A DNA stretch of 64,000 bases from Gammaproteobacteria bacterium (lineage in GTDB: Bacteria > Pseudomonadota > Gammaproteobacteria > Steroidobacterales > GCA-2729495). Of the stretch, positions 42,701 to 50,792 are shown piece by piece. Positions within the stretch are counted from its first letter, which is position 1, and every line of letters begins with the position of its first letter. A program made the translations under genes and the position numbers. Below the pieces are notes generated by a model, which ran no database searches, was not told the origin of the DNA, and saw only the letters and a list, made by a program, of their open reading frames with translations. The stretch covers positions 1 through 64,000 of the forward strand of contig JASLMV010000003.1 in NCBI GenBank assembly GCA_030746435.1, in the 5' to 3' direction.

Positions 42701-43009
42701 TTCGGACTGGCGTGACTTGAGGTGACTTACATAGCGGTTGACGCGCGGTGACGTCGGATCGAAGCGTTCGATACGGCGTTTATCGAGTCCACTGGCCCGT
42801 AAGCCTGACCGGATTCCGGCATCAAACAAGGCAAGCGCCGGAGGCTCATCCATCTGCACGATGTACAGACGTTCTTTACCTGCTGCTTTGCCGGCTGAGT
42901 CCAGGCGAACCCGGCCGTCGGATACTTCCCGCACCCCGGCGTAGCTGACCAGTGTGGCCAGTCCCAGGAATGCTGCCAGTGCGTAGCGAGGTGTGAAGTA
43001 ACGGTCCAT
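39722..43009 (-). CDS. Large subtilisin-like (S8) serine protease with PA and C-terminal domains
   Basis: The 1095-residue secreted protease starts with a signal-like helix (MDRYFTPRYALAAFLGLATL). An inhibitor-I9-like propeptide region precedes the catalytic domain. The triad is DVIIGVIDSGIAPGHPSF (Asp), GHGTHVASIAAGN (His) and GTSQSVPHVSGLAALL (Ser). A PA domain inserts between His and Ser. The C-terminal third has FN3-like and PPC-like beta domains. The layout resembles plant-type and extracellular bacterial subtilases that degrade proteins outside the cell. ATG 43009 is preferred to the open frame to 43045 because it gives the signal helix. Confidence 0.93.
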   Translation of the reverse strand: MDRYFTPRYALAAFLGLATLVSYAGVREVSDGRVRLDSAGKAAGKERLYIVQMDEPPALALFDAGIRSGLRASGLDKRRIERFDPTSPRVNRYVSHLKSRQSEILRTVRAEHRKVYSYRYTFNGVAVKLTPREANKLRLRKGVNKVWADRRRKVTTNYSPSFLGLFDTDGGLRSDLGLRGEDVIIGVIDSGIAPGHPSFSHREQIDRRTPKLCRGSFGDTILGFFLCRKYRRPLPVVYGASPADWNGICQPGRGFDANDCNNKLIGARFYREGFDLLGDPIDENEFNSPADADGHGTHVASIAAGNLVNSSVFGRKTGRISGIAPRARVAVYKACWLPDGATRASCSIADAQKAIEDAVADGVDIINYAIGSVDNSLTDPDDLALLAAADAGILAVTPTGNDGPSPGSIDSPATTPWVISVGASSRAGNRTAEGLRVNKPEAVAGDYESKEAAFTPKLADTGPVTGNLVLADDGEIITPEGEVGTVFDACDALINSDDINNNIAFVQRGGCDFDLKLQNVQDAGAVAMVVFNNDAGVLLMSGDLTVATVPAAMIGQADGQLLRDRINSEDIVEITLDKDIFITFAEVGDVMGSFSGRGPSFGDPDFLKPDVVAPGVQILAGQAPDVANGFRGEKFQYLTGTSQSVPHVSGLAALLKEANPDWTPAEIKSALMTSARQDILKEDQVTPADPFDIGAGHIVPNNAVTPGLLFDIGTDEYDSYLCTVGLERITADQCQALVDGGLDLDARDLNLPSIAITELAAVETVTRRVRNPGEPAQYTVEVQAPPGLDVTVTPDNLSLGTDETAEYTVRFDNYGSSLFSWLFGDLTWSSETSTVYTPFAVQPVEIAATSEVLATGATGTAAVNVRFGYTGVYGAIPIGLELPCVLPDNTPDDSICTNTTTGIVADDPANSYEFEDTPPGSVARFMVEVVPDDPANVNMILRVAMFDELTDGNDDLDIYLFRCIDADNDDICEDAVTEDDWRSQGDETSDELITVFHPEPGEYIIDVHGFNTQGPDALFNIYVWALDSGSNAGNLTLSNVPASAVAGTSAMIAADWAGLADGLWLGGISHNNSPDRSLDVTVIEIDNNTFPPPAP

Positions 43010-43129
43010 GTTGTCGGGTCTGTCGGGTCTGTGCCCGGGTTGCAAAGCGATAAACCAACCGGTAATTCTATTTATTTGCAGCGGGTTGGCAGTGATTGTT
43101 CATGCGATACCCGCGCCATTTTACAGCGT

Positions 43130-43702
43130 TCAGCGCGGCTGGGCGGCGGCAGCCGCCCGAATGACCCGATTGTCTTGTGCCATGCGGATTTCAGAGGGCC
43201 CGGACGCATCGCCCAGCGGGCCTGCGACTACTGCATCCAGTTCGTTCCCGAGCCAGCGGCGGGCCTGCAGGGCCGTTCGCGCAGGCGGCCTTCCGCTGCG
43301 GTTTGCACTGGTAGAGACGAGCGGGCTGTCTGCCGCGCGACACAAGGCGGCCGCTACCGGATGCCGGGTTATGCGCACAGCCAGTGTGTTGTGTCCACCG
43401 GTCAGCCAGCCGGGGGTATGCTCACGCGCGGTAACCAGCCAGGTCACAGGTTGACTGCTTTTTTTTTCAAGGCGCTTTCGCTCGGCGGCGGTCGGCGCGA
43501 TCCAGTCCTGTAACTGTTCGCTGTCGGCGGCGATAAGTATCAGGCCGGCGCTTACACTGCGCCCTTTCAGGTTCAGTATGTGTTGCACCGACTCGCGATA
43601 GTCGGGCAGACAACCGAGACCGTAAACACCCTCGGTGGGATAGGCGATGACACCGCCCTGGAGTAAAACGTGAGCAGCGTGGCGTACTAACGTTGACTGC
43701 AT
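43130..43702 (-). CDS. tsaC: Threonylcarbamoyl-AMP synthase (Sua5/YrdC family)
   Basis: The 190-residue protein makes the threonylcarbamoyl-AMP used for the t6A37 modification of ANN-decoding tRNAs. Motifs are the substrate loop GGVIAYPTEGVYGLGCLPD, KGRSVSAGLILIA, and VRITRHPVA followed by LVSTSANRSGRPP. It follows topA on the same strand by 12 bp, so it is probably co-transcribed with it. Confidence 0.95.
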   Translation of the reverse strand: MQSTLVRHAAHVLLQGGVIAYPTEGVYGLGCLPDYRESVQHILNLKGRSVSAGLILIAADSEQLQDWIAPTAAERKRLEKKSSQPVTWLVTAREHTPGWLTGGHNTLAVRITRHPVAAALCRAADSPLVSTSANRSGRPPARTALQARRWLGNELDAVVAGPLGDASGPSEIRMAQDNRVIRAAAAAQPR

Positions 43703-43714
43703 GATTAACCTGGC

Positions 43715-46204
43715 TCAGGTATCGGTGGCTTCATCCGGTGTATCGTGGCTGGTGCCGGTTTCGGACTCGACAGGGATCCCGGGGTCAGCTTCGGCTGCCA
43801 CGGCTTTCCTGGTTTTTTTCTTAGCCTTCTTTTTTTTATTTTTCTTCTTTTTAGATTTTTTCTTAGCCTTCTTTTTTGCCGCTTTCTTGGCTACTTTCTT
43901 TTTCTTGCCACGTTTGCCGCGCACCGGCGCTTTTTCAAGCAGCTCCTTGCATTCCTCGAGTGTCAGCGAATTCGGTTCACGATCTTTCGGCACGCGGGCA
44001 TTCTTCTCCTTGTTGGTCACGTAAGGACCGTAACGGCCGTTGAGCACCTGGATGCCATCATCGGGAAAATCAAGGATCAGCTTATTGGCGTCATCGATTT
44101 TCTTCTGCTTGATGAACTCCAGCGCAGCTTCAAGCGTTATTGTGTAAGGGTCGTCACCGCGTATAGAGACAAATTTGTCGTCGTAGCGCACGTATGGACC
44201 GAATCGACCAATGCTCGCGGAGACTTTTTCGCCCTCAGGCGTTTCGCCCAGCTTGCGCGGCAGCTTGAACAGCTCCATCGCTTCTTCGAAGGTGATCTCG
44301 GTAATTTTCTGGCCCGGTTTCAGGCCCGCAAATTTCGGCTTGTCTTCGTCGTCCTTGGTGCCGATCTGGACGAACGGCCCGTAACGCCCCATGCGTACGC
44401 TCACCGGTTTGCCTGACTTGGGATCGGTTCCGAGCTGGCGCGCCTGCGCTGCTTCTTCGCGGCTGACGCTTTCTTCCTTGTTCTCGACCAGCTTGTGGAA
44501 CGGGCCCCAGAAGTCTTCAAGTACCGGCACCCACTCGCGCTCACCGCGGGAAACTTCATCCAGCACGTCTTCCAGTTGTGCGGTGAAGTCGTAATCGACG
44601 TACTGCGTGAAATGGTTGGTCAGGAAACTGCTGACGATACGGCCGATGTCGGTAGGTAAGAAACGTTTGCCGTCCATTTCCACGTATTCACGGTTCTTCA
44701 GCGTGGAAATAATGCTTGCATAGGTAGAGGGCCGGCCGATGCCGTATTCCTCAAGCGCCTTTACGAGACTTGCCTCAGTGTATCTTGGTGGCGGGTCGGT
44801 AAAGTGCTGGTCGGCGCGAAAATCGGTCAGGTCCAGCACCTGGCCTTCCTCGACCGGCGGCAGGGTACGGTCGGCTTCGTCATCCTTAACGTCATCGCTG
44901 CCTTCCTGGTAGACCGCGATAAATCCGGGCTCTACCAGCGTCGAGCCGTTTGCACGCAACCGCGCCTCGTCCTGCTTCGATTCGGGCAGGAGGTCGATTG
45001 CAACGGTATTGAATATTGCCGGTACCATCTGGCTTGCGACGGCCCGCTTCCAGATGAGTGAGTACAGTTTGAACTGATCAGGCTCCAGCCGGTCTTTCAG
45101 GCTCTCCGGTGTACGCTCGACGCTGGTTGGCCGTACACCTTCGTGTGCCTCCTGGGCGTTCTTGGATTTAGTTTTATATTCCCGGGGCTCGGCCGGCACG
45201 TTTTCCGTGCCGTAACGTTCGGCGATCAAATCACGAATTTCTTCTACTGCCTCAGCAGCAAGCGATACCGAGTCAGTACGCATGTAGGTGATTAAACCTA
45301 CGGTGCCTTCGTCGGTTTCGATGCCCTCGTAGAGCCCCTGGGCTGTGCGCATCGTACGCTGAGTATTGAAACCCAGCTTGCGTGACGCTTCCTGTTGCAA
45401 TGTCGAAGTGGTAAACGGTGCCGCGGGATTCCGCTTACGCTGCTTGCGGTCGATCTTTTGTACGCGCACCTTGCCATCTGCCGCTGCCAGCACCGCATCA
45501 CGAGCTGCTTCCGCACCGGCCTGGTCCTCGAAAGTGAACTGCTCCACTTTCTCACTGCGGTACTCGGCGAGACGGCCGTTGAAACTTCCTTCCTCGGCCC
45601 GGATGTCGCCTTCCAATGTCCAGTATTCGCGCGGTTTAAATGCCTCTACTTCTTCTTCGCGTTCGACGATCATCCGCAACGCCGGGCTTTGCACCCGGCC
45701 TGCCGACAGACCTGGCTTAATTTTTTTCCAGAGCAACGGTGACAGATTGAAACCGACCAGGTAGTCGAGCGCCCGTCGAGCCTGTTGTGCCGATATCAGG
45801 TCATTCGATAATTCACGCGGCGTGTCCATGGCTTCCTGGATTGCGCGCTTGGTAATTTCGTAAAAAACAACACGGCGAACTTCCTTATCCTTGAGTACGC
45901 CCCGCTCTTTGAGGAGTTCGTAAAGGTGCCAGGAAATCGCCTCACCTTCACGATCCGGGTCAGTTGCCAGGTAGAGGGTATCTGCTTTCTTCAGTGCGGA
46001 AGATATCGCCTTGACGTGTTTTTCGTTGCGTTCGATCACGTCGTAACGCATCGCATAGTTATTTTCTGTGTCGACCGCACCTTCCTTGGGAATGAGGTCG
46101 CGTACATGGCCATAGGAAGCCAGCACCTTGAAGCCGCCACCGAGATATTTCTCAATGGTTTTGGCCTTGGCGGGCGATTCTACGACTACGACGCTGTTGC
46201 TCAT
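43715..46204 (-). CDS. topA: DNA topoisomerase I with Lys-rich tail and no zinc fingers
   Basis: The 829-residue type IA enzyme relaxes negative supercoils. The toprim domain starts VVVESPAKAKTIEKYL and the active-site region reads GLITYMRTDSVSLA, with the catalytic Tyr in YMRTDS. The C-terminal region carries toprim C-terminal repeats (GPYVTNKEKNARVPKDRE etc.) rather than the four-cysteine zinc ribbons of E. coli TopA. It ends in a tail of about 40 residues that is mostly Lys and Ala. The C-terminal tail probably binds DNA non-specifically, as in mycobacterial-type TopA. Confidence 0.95.
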   Translation of the reverse strand: MSNSVVVVESPAKAKTIEKYLGGGFKVLASYGHVRDLIPKEGAVDTENNYAMRYDVIERNEKHVKAISSALKKADTLYLATDPDREGEAISWHLYELLKERGVLKDKEVRRVVFYEITKRAIQEAMDTPRELSNDLISAQQARRALDYLVGFNLSPLLWKKIKPGLSAGRVQSPALRMIVEREEEVEAFKPREYWTLEGDIRAEEGSFNGRLAEYRSEKVEQFTFEDQAGAEAARDAVLAAADGKVRVQKIDRKQRKRNPAAPFTTSTLQQEASRKLGFNTQRTMRTAQGLYEGIETDEGTVGLITYMRTDSVSLAAEAVEEIRDLIAERYGTENVPAEPREYKTKSKNAQEAHEGVRPTSVERTPESLKDRLEPDQFKLYSLIWKRAVASQMVPAIFNTVAIDLLPESKQDEARLRANGSTLVEPGFIAVYQEGSDDVKDDEADRTLPPVEEGQVLDLTDFRADQHFTDPPPRYTEASLVKALEEYGIGRPSTYASIISTLKNREYVEMDGKRFLPTDIGRIVSSFLTNHFTQYVDYDFTAQLEDVLDEVSRGEREWVPVLEDFWGPFHKLVENKEESVSREEAAQARQLGTDPKSGKPVSVRMGRYGPFVQIGTKDDEDKPKFAGLKPGQKITEITFEEAMELFKLPRKLGETPEGEKVSASIGRFGPYVRYDDKFVSIRGDDPYTITLEAALEFIKQKKIDDANKLILDFPDDGIQVLNGRYGPYVTNKEKNARVPKDREPNSLTLEECKELLEKAPVRGKRGKKKKVAKKAAKKKAKKKSKKKKNKKKKAKKKTRKAVAAEADPGIPVESETGTSHDTPDEATDT

Positions 46205-46249
46205 GGTACGGGACAGTGGCGGTTTACAGTGACAGTAGCTATATAAGAC

Positions 46250-46273
46250 AAACCGCGGGCATAGCCGCGGCTT
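46250..46273 (-). terminator. Hairpin between smg and topA (reverse strand)
   Basis: On the reverse strand AAGCCGCGG pairs with CCGCGGTTT around CTATGC (9 bp, one G-U), followed by GTCTTAT. It lies 31 bp after smg and 45 bp before topA. The T-run is weak, so attenuation of transcription into topA is more likely than full termination. Confidence 0.55.
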
Positions 46274-46304
46274 AGGTGTTTCCTATACTTAATCGAACAG
46301 GAAA

Positions 46305-46778
46305 TCAGTGGACAGCACCTACGTCTTCAAATACCAGATCTTCCATACGCGCGAAGGCGTCTTCCTGACCCGGCTGACTGAACAGGACCATCAGGACAAC
46401 CCACTTGACCTGCTCCACATCTATATCGACTGAATCGAGCGCCATGAGGCGGTCCAGCACGAGCTCACGCTGTACCGGAGAGAGTATGCCGATTTGCTCA
46501 AGGTAGACCACGTAGCCGCGACACTCGGTATCGAGACGCGCCAGTTCACGGGTGCTGAACATCCGGACTGAACGTTTCGCCGGGTTGTTAGCGAAGGGCT
46601 CGGCCTCGGTAGCAGCCAGTTCTTCGAGCCAGTCCAGCGCGCGATCGACTTCGAGTTCACCAAATCCGGCCTGCAGCAACTCCTCCCTGAGGACCATCTG
46701 GTCCGGGGCGTGTTCGTATTCCTGATCCGAGAAGTTCTCGAACAGGTACATAAGCACGTCGAGTACTGATTCGTTCAT
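46305..46778 (-). CDS. smg: Smg/DUF494 family protein
   Basis: The 157-residue protein belongs to the Smg (DUF494) family, which is typically found beside dprA. Conserved parts are MNESVLDVLMYLFENFSDQE, the ALDWLEELAATE helix, and LEQIGILSPVQRELVLDRLM. Its role is unknown; the name comes from its position next to the smf (dprA) gene. The gene starts inside the stop of dprA (4-bp overlap), so translation is coupled. Confidence 0.93.
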   Translation of the reverse strand: MNESVLDVLMYLFENFSDQEYEHAPDQMVLREELLQAGFGELEVDRALDWLEELAATEAEPFANNPAKRSVRMFSTRELARLDTECRGYVVYLEQIGILSPVQRELVLDRLMALDSVDIDVEQVKWVVLMVLFSQPGQEDAFARMEDLVFEDVGAVH

Positions 46779-47890
46779 ATGGCTCGATCCACCTTTACAC
46801 GTTGCTGGAAGCGTCCTCCGGGCAAGGTATCTACCCGACCCTCCAGTTCTAGGATCAGGAGCATGGAGGAAAGCTCTTCCGCCGTCAATCCGCTGCGCCG
46901 GACGAGTTGGTTCGTACTGACCGGGTCATGACCCATGCTGTGCAGCAGTTTTGCATAGTCCGGATCCTTATGTGCACTGCATTTTTGCAGGTCAGCAGCA
47001 GATTCAGGCAAGCTCTGTAATGAGCCGGCCAGCGACCCGAGCTCATCGGCAACATCTGCGGCGGTTTCGACCAGTTTTGCGCCTTGCCGGATCAGCCGGT
47101 GACATCCTTTACTTAAGGGGCTGTGTATAGATCCGGGCACCGCGAAAACTTCGCGCCCGTAATCTCCGGAGTATCGTGCCGTTATAAGGGCGCCGCTGCG
47201 CATTCCCGCTTCGATAACCAGCGTTCCCAGGCTCAGACCGCTCATGAGCCGGTTGCGTCTTGGGAAGTGATCCCGTCGTGCAGGTGTGCCGGGAGGGAAT
47301 TCGGAAACAAGCGCGCCGTGTGCACTTATTTCTTCAGCAAGTGCACGGTTACGGGGCGGATACACTAAATCCGGCCCCGTACCGAGTATGGCTATAGTTT
47401 TGCCGGCTGCATCGAGTGCGCCGCGATGTGCCGCCGTATCGATTCCCGCAGCGAGGCCACTCGTAATCGTCAGGCCGCCCTGGCCCAGGTGCTTGGCAAA
47501 CTCACTTGCCGTATCAATGCCGCCGGGAGTTGCGTTCCGGCTGCCGACTATTGCGAGTTGCGGCAGGCTCAGGATATCCGGGTCACCGGCGACAAACAGG
47601 CAGACCGGTGCCTGGCCGGTTTCCAGCAGCAGGCCCGGATAACGGTTGTCGCGGCAGTGTACGAGGTGGTGGTTGTCGCCCGCGGCCCAGTCGAGTGAGC
47701 TCTGCAGGGTTTCCTTGTCGGGGTGCGCGAGGGCGTCGCGAATGTTTTTGTCCAGCCCGGCTGCCTCGAGCTCGGCCGCCGATGTACCCAGTATTGCGTC
47801 AGCTGTGCCAAATTTTTCGAGCAGCCGCTGTGTGCCTGCGACACCCAGACCGGGTGCAATACAGAGGGTAAGCCAGGACTCGACCGACAT
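46775..47890 (-). CDS. dprA: DNA-processing protein DprA
   Basis: The 371-residue protein loads RecA on incoming single-stranded DNA during natural transformation. The Rossmann-like domain shows AIVGSRNATPGGIDTASEF, TSGLAAGIDTAAHRGALDAA and GTGPDLVYPPRNR. A SAM-like domain lies at the N-terminus and a winged-helix (DML1-like) region at the C-terminus. Other competence genes are not in the window, but dprA is also widely kept without transformation. It is followed by smg with a 4-bp overlap. Confidence 0.95.
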   Translation of the reverse strand: MSVESWLTLCIAPGLGVAGTQRLLEKFGTADAILGTSAAELEAAGLDKNIRDALAHPDKETLQSSLDWAAGDNHHLVHCRDNRYPGLLLETGQAPVCLFVAGDPDILSLPQLAIVGSRNATPGGIDTASEFAKHLGQGGLTITSGLAAGIDTAAHRGALDAAGKTIAILGTGPDLVYPPRNRALAEEISAHGALVSEFPPGTPARRDHFPRRNRLMSGLSLGTLVIEAGMRSGALITARYSGDYGREVFAVPGSIHSPLSKGCHRLIRQGAKLVETAADVADELGSLAGSLQSLPESAADLQKCSAHKDPDYAKLLHSMGHDPVSTNQLVRRSGLTAEELSSMLLILELEGRVDTLPGGRFQQRVKVDRAI

Positions 47891-47979
47891 TCAGGTTCCC
47901 GTACTCTGCCCGATGACCTCGCGCTATCCGGCAGAGAAAGGGAACAGCGCGCTACAACACAGCGCGCCGGTCGACAGGT

Positions 47980-49062
47980 TTAGGGGTTACGCACCTTGTC
48001 GAGAACGCGCATCTCGGATACGGCTTCCATTACCAGTGCATAGGCAATGTCTTCGTATGCCTTAACGACCATTACATTACCCGCAAAGGTATCCGGCAAG
48101 TTGATTTTCTTGCGGCTATTCAGGTTTCCGACGGTATCCCGTATGGTTTCGCCGGCCTGCCACACCGACAGCACGCTGCCTGCTTCCAGGCCGTCAACGC
48201 TGCCCCTGTTCACGATGACCATCTGGTACTGGCCTATCCGTGACACACCGTCTACCACAGAAATGATCCGCCCCTCGACATCTCTGGCCGGTGCTTTGGG
48301 GAAGAAATTCATCGGCAGCCTGAGGTCTGTCGGCCGGATGAGGTCACCCTTGTAAGCTTCACGATCGGTCTTCGTCAGAAAGAATGTAGCGGCTTCGCCG
48401 GCTGCGCCCCGGGTACGCATTTCTGCAGCGCCGATAACCAGGACCTCGTAACCCAGTAATTCACCGTCATCCGGATCCGACAGTTCGTCATCGAGCCTGA
48501 GCACCGTGTATTCGGTATTGGCCGGTACAGCCTCGTCGAGTCCGGCCACGTAAACTTCGTTGCCGGCACCCGCGATCATGTGATCGCGCAGCGCGACAAT
48601 GTAGGGAAGAGAGTTAGCCTCTTCCTTGCTCATCACCATGCCGCCACTAAGGAACGGCTGGATCACGTTAAAGGGAATCGTCGAGATTGCTTCGTCCAGG
48701 TTGCTGGCACGAATGCTCGGCGACAACCGGTCGGTGCCACCGCCACGGGTAAGCTGCACGCGCGGCTTGCCGTTGATGTAGACAAGTGTCAAGAGGTCAC
48801 CGGGATAAATAAGGTGTGGGTTCTCAACCTGGGGATTTACGTACCAGATCTCTGGCCAGTACCAGGGATCCTGCAAAAACATGCCGGAAATATCCCAGAG
48901 GGTGTCGCCGCGTTTGACGACATATTTATCCGGGTGAGCGGGGTTGAGTTCGACACCGTCCGATTGAGCGGCAACAAAACCCGCAGCCATACCCAGTAAG
49001 GCTGCGATCAAGAAACTACGCAGGGCGTTCGTTCGTCCGGTAGTAGTGAGCCAGGTTTTCAT
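47980..49062 (-). CDS. LysM-domain exported protein
   Basis: The 360-residue protein has an N-terminal hydrophobic signal (ALRSFLIAALLGMAAGFVAA) and one LysM domain (KYVVKRGDTLWDISGMFLQD, ending GDLLTLV), which binds peptidoglycan. The remainder is a long unrecognised C-terminal region. A LysM protein at this place (between dprA and def) is conserved in pseudomonads and relatives. ATG 49062 with GGAG 5 nt upstream is preferred to the open frame to 49185. It is divergent from def. Confidence 0.88.
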   Translation of the reverse strand: MKTWLTTTGRTNALRSFLIAALLGMAAGFVAAQSDGVELNPAHPDKYVVKRGDTLWDISGMFLQDPWYWPEIWYVNPQVENPHLIYPGDLLTLVYINGKPRVQLTRGGGTDRLSPSIRASNLDEAISTIPFNVIQPFLSGGMVMSKEEANSLPYIVALRDHMIAGAGNEVYVAGLDEAVPANTEYTVLRLDDELSDPDDGELLGYEVLVIGAAEMRTRGAAGEAATFFLTKTDREAYKGDLIRPTDLRLPMNFFPKAPARDVEGRIISVVDGVSRIGQYQMVIVNRGSVDGLEAGSVLSVWQAGETIRDTVGNLNSRKKINLPDTFAGNVMVVKAYEDIAYALVMEAVSEMRVLDKVRNP

Positions 49063-49172
49063 CAGCGCTCCATCCCCAGTAATCAGCATGCCGGCCAGTG
49101 AGCCGACGCTGCTATAATTCTGCACAACAGTCCGGCTGGATACTGTGAACCGGTTCCGGCCATGTGCATTCG

Positions 49173-49191
49173 CCCTGAACCGCATTCAGGG
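49173..49191. other. Small perfect hairpin in the lysM-def divergent region
   Basis: CCCTGAA and TTCAGGG pair around CCGCA in the gap between the divergent LysM and def genes. It has no T-run. It could be an operator for one of the promoters. Confidence 0.35.
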
Positions 49192-49256
49192 GGCTGATAT
49201 AACATAATAATGGTAGTTTTTGACAGGCTTGTATAGCTGGCAAAGCGGGAAAGGCA

Positions 49257-49793
49257 ATGGCTTTACTGGAGATACTGGAATACCCGGATAAGCGGCTGCG
49301 CACGATCGCAGCGCCCGTGACTGACATCACAGATGACCTGCAGCGACTGATCGATGACATGTTCGAGACCATGTACTCCGCGCCCGGTATCGGTCTGGCG
49401 GCTACCCAGGTCGATGTCCATCAGCGTCTGCTGGTGATGGACGTCTCAGAGGATCAGGATCAGCCCCTGATCTTTATCAACCCGGAAATCCTGGCAGCCG
49501 AAGGTACGCTGTCCGGAGACGAGGGCTGTCTGTCAGTGCCGGAAGTCTATGAAGAAGTGGAGCGCGCAGAGCGTGTCCGGGTAAAAGCGCTCGACCGCCA
49601 CGGCAAGGAGTTTGAGCTGGAAGCGGAAGGCCTGCTGGCGGTCTGTATCCAGCACGAGACAGACCACCTCAACGGCAAGCTGTTCGTTGACTACCTTTCC
49701 GAGCTGAAGCGACAGCGGCTCAAGAAGAAAGCATCGAAAGCCCGTAAACGCGCCGGCGATCAGCCGGTAGCCCGCCGAACGCCTGCAATCTGA
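49257..49793 (+). CDS. def: Peptide deformylase
   Basis: The 178-residue metalloenzyme removes the formyl group from nascent proteins. The three conserved motifs are [17 protein letters not shown] (metal Cys) and QHETDHLNG (metal-binding His pair; usually QHExDHLxG). It lies 37 bp before fmt, as in many bacteria. The basic tail ([20 protein letters not shown]) is a little longer than in E. coli. Confidence 0.97.
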   Translation: MALLEILEYPDKRLRTIAAPVTDITDDLQRLIDDMFETMYSAPGIGLAATQVDVHQRLLVMDVSEDQDQPLIFINPEILAAEGTLSGDEGCLSVPEVYEEVERAERVRVKALDRHGKEFELEAEGLLAVCIQHETDHLNGKLFVDYLSELKRQRLKKKASKARKRAGDQPVARRTPAI

Positions 49794-49830
49794 CTCGTCG
49801 CTGGGCGAGCTGTAGCGACGTGCAAATCCA

Positions 49831-50772
49831 ATGACCAATAAAGCGCGGATCGTTTTCGCCGGTTCGCCGGATTTCGCCGTCCCAACCCTCGAAACATTGC
49901 TGCGGTCTCAGCATGAAGTGGTCGCCGTACTCACCCAGCCCGACAGACCGGCCGGCCGGGGCCGAGAATTGCGCGCGGGCCCGGTAAAGCTTGCGGCCGA
50001 TGAAGCCGGGATTCCGGTGCTGCAACCCGAATCGCTGGACGAAACCGGGGTCAAAAATGAACTCCTTCGCCTGGAGCCCGACCTCATGGTCGTCGTTGCC
50101 TACGGTTTGTTGTTGCCATCCGCAGTGCTTGCGTTACCAAGGGCTGGGTGCGTGAATCTGCATGCCTCGCTGTTGCCCCGCTGGCGCGGTGCTTCACCTG
50201 TTCAGATGGCTTTGCTCGACGGCGATAAAGAAACCGGCGTGTGCCTGATGCAGATGGAAGAGGGCCTTGACACCGGGCCGGTCTATGCCGAAACCCGTCT
50301 CGAAATCGGTCCGACCGAGACGGCCGGCGAGTTGCATGACCGACTGGCGACACTGGCCGCCGAGTTATTGGCAGCCAGTCTCGAGGGCATCCTCGACGGG
50401 ACCATCGAGGCTCGCCCGCAGGCGGAAGAAGGGGCCAGTTATGCGGCGCGTATTTATAAGTCTGACGGCGTTATCGACTGGAACCGGAGTGCGGTAGAAA
50501 TCGATCGGCAGATCAGGGCATTTAACCCCTGGCCGGTTGCACAAACACGCCTGCACGGAGAACCGCTGCGCTGCTGGCAGGCTATGCTTTCCGGCGCAGC
50601 CGGAACGTCGGTACCCGGGGCTGTATTGTCCGCTACGCCCGCAGGCATCACGGTCCAGACCGGTGAGGGGAGCCTGCTGCTGACCCGCGTGCAGGAGCCT
50701 GGCCGTAACCGGGTGGCGGCAGGCGAGTTTGCCCGGGCACGCGACCTGGTTAACGTCGTACTCGGGGAATAA
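49831..50772 (+). CDS. fmt: Methionyl-tRNA formyltransferase
   Basis: The 313-residue enzyme formylates initiator Met-tRNA with 10-formyl-THF. It has the formyl-transferase signature NLHASLLPRWRGASPVQMAL, the IVFAGSPDFAVP start and the C-terminal OB-like domain with RAFNPWPVAQT. It forms the def-fmt-rsmB unit. Confidence 0.97.
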   Translation: MTNKARIVFAGSPDFAVPTLETLLRSQHEVVAVLTQPDRPAGRGRELRAGPVKLAADEAGIPVLQPESLDETGVKNELLRLEPDLMVVVAYGLLLPSAVLALPRAGCVNLHASLLPRWRGASPVQMALLDGDKETGVCLMQMEEGLDTGPVYAETRLEIGPTETAGELHDRLATLAAELLAASLEGILDGTIEARPQAEEGASYAARIYKSDGVIDWNRSAVEIDRQIRAFNPWPVAQTRLHGEPLRCWQAMLSGAAGTSVPGAVLSATPAGITVQTGEGSLLLTRVQEPGRNRVAAGEFARARDLVNVVLGE

Positions 50773-50792
50773 ATGCATGTTTATGAACCGCC

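Noticed and set aside
43801-43920. Lysine-rich repeat region as a separate repeat element
   Set aside because: It is the 3' coding end of topA, and low-complexity Lys codons explain the repetition.
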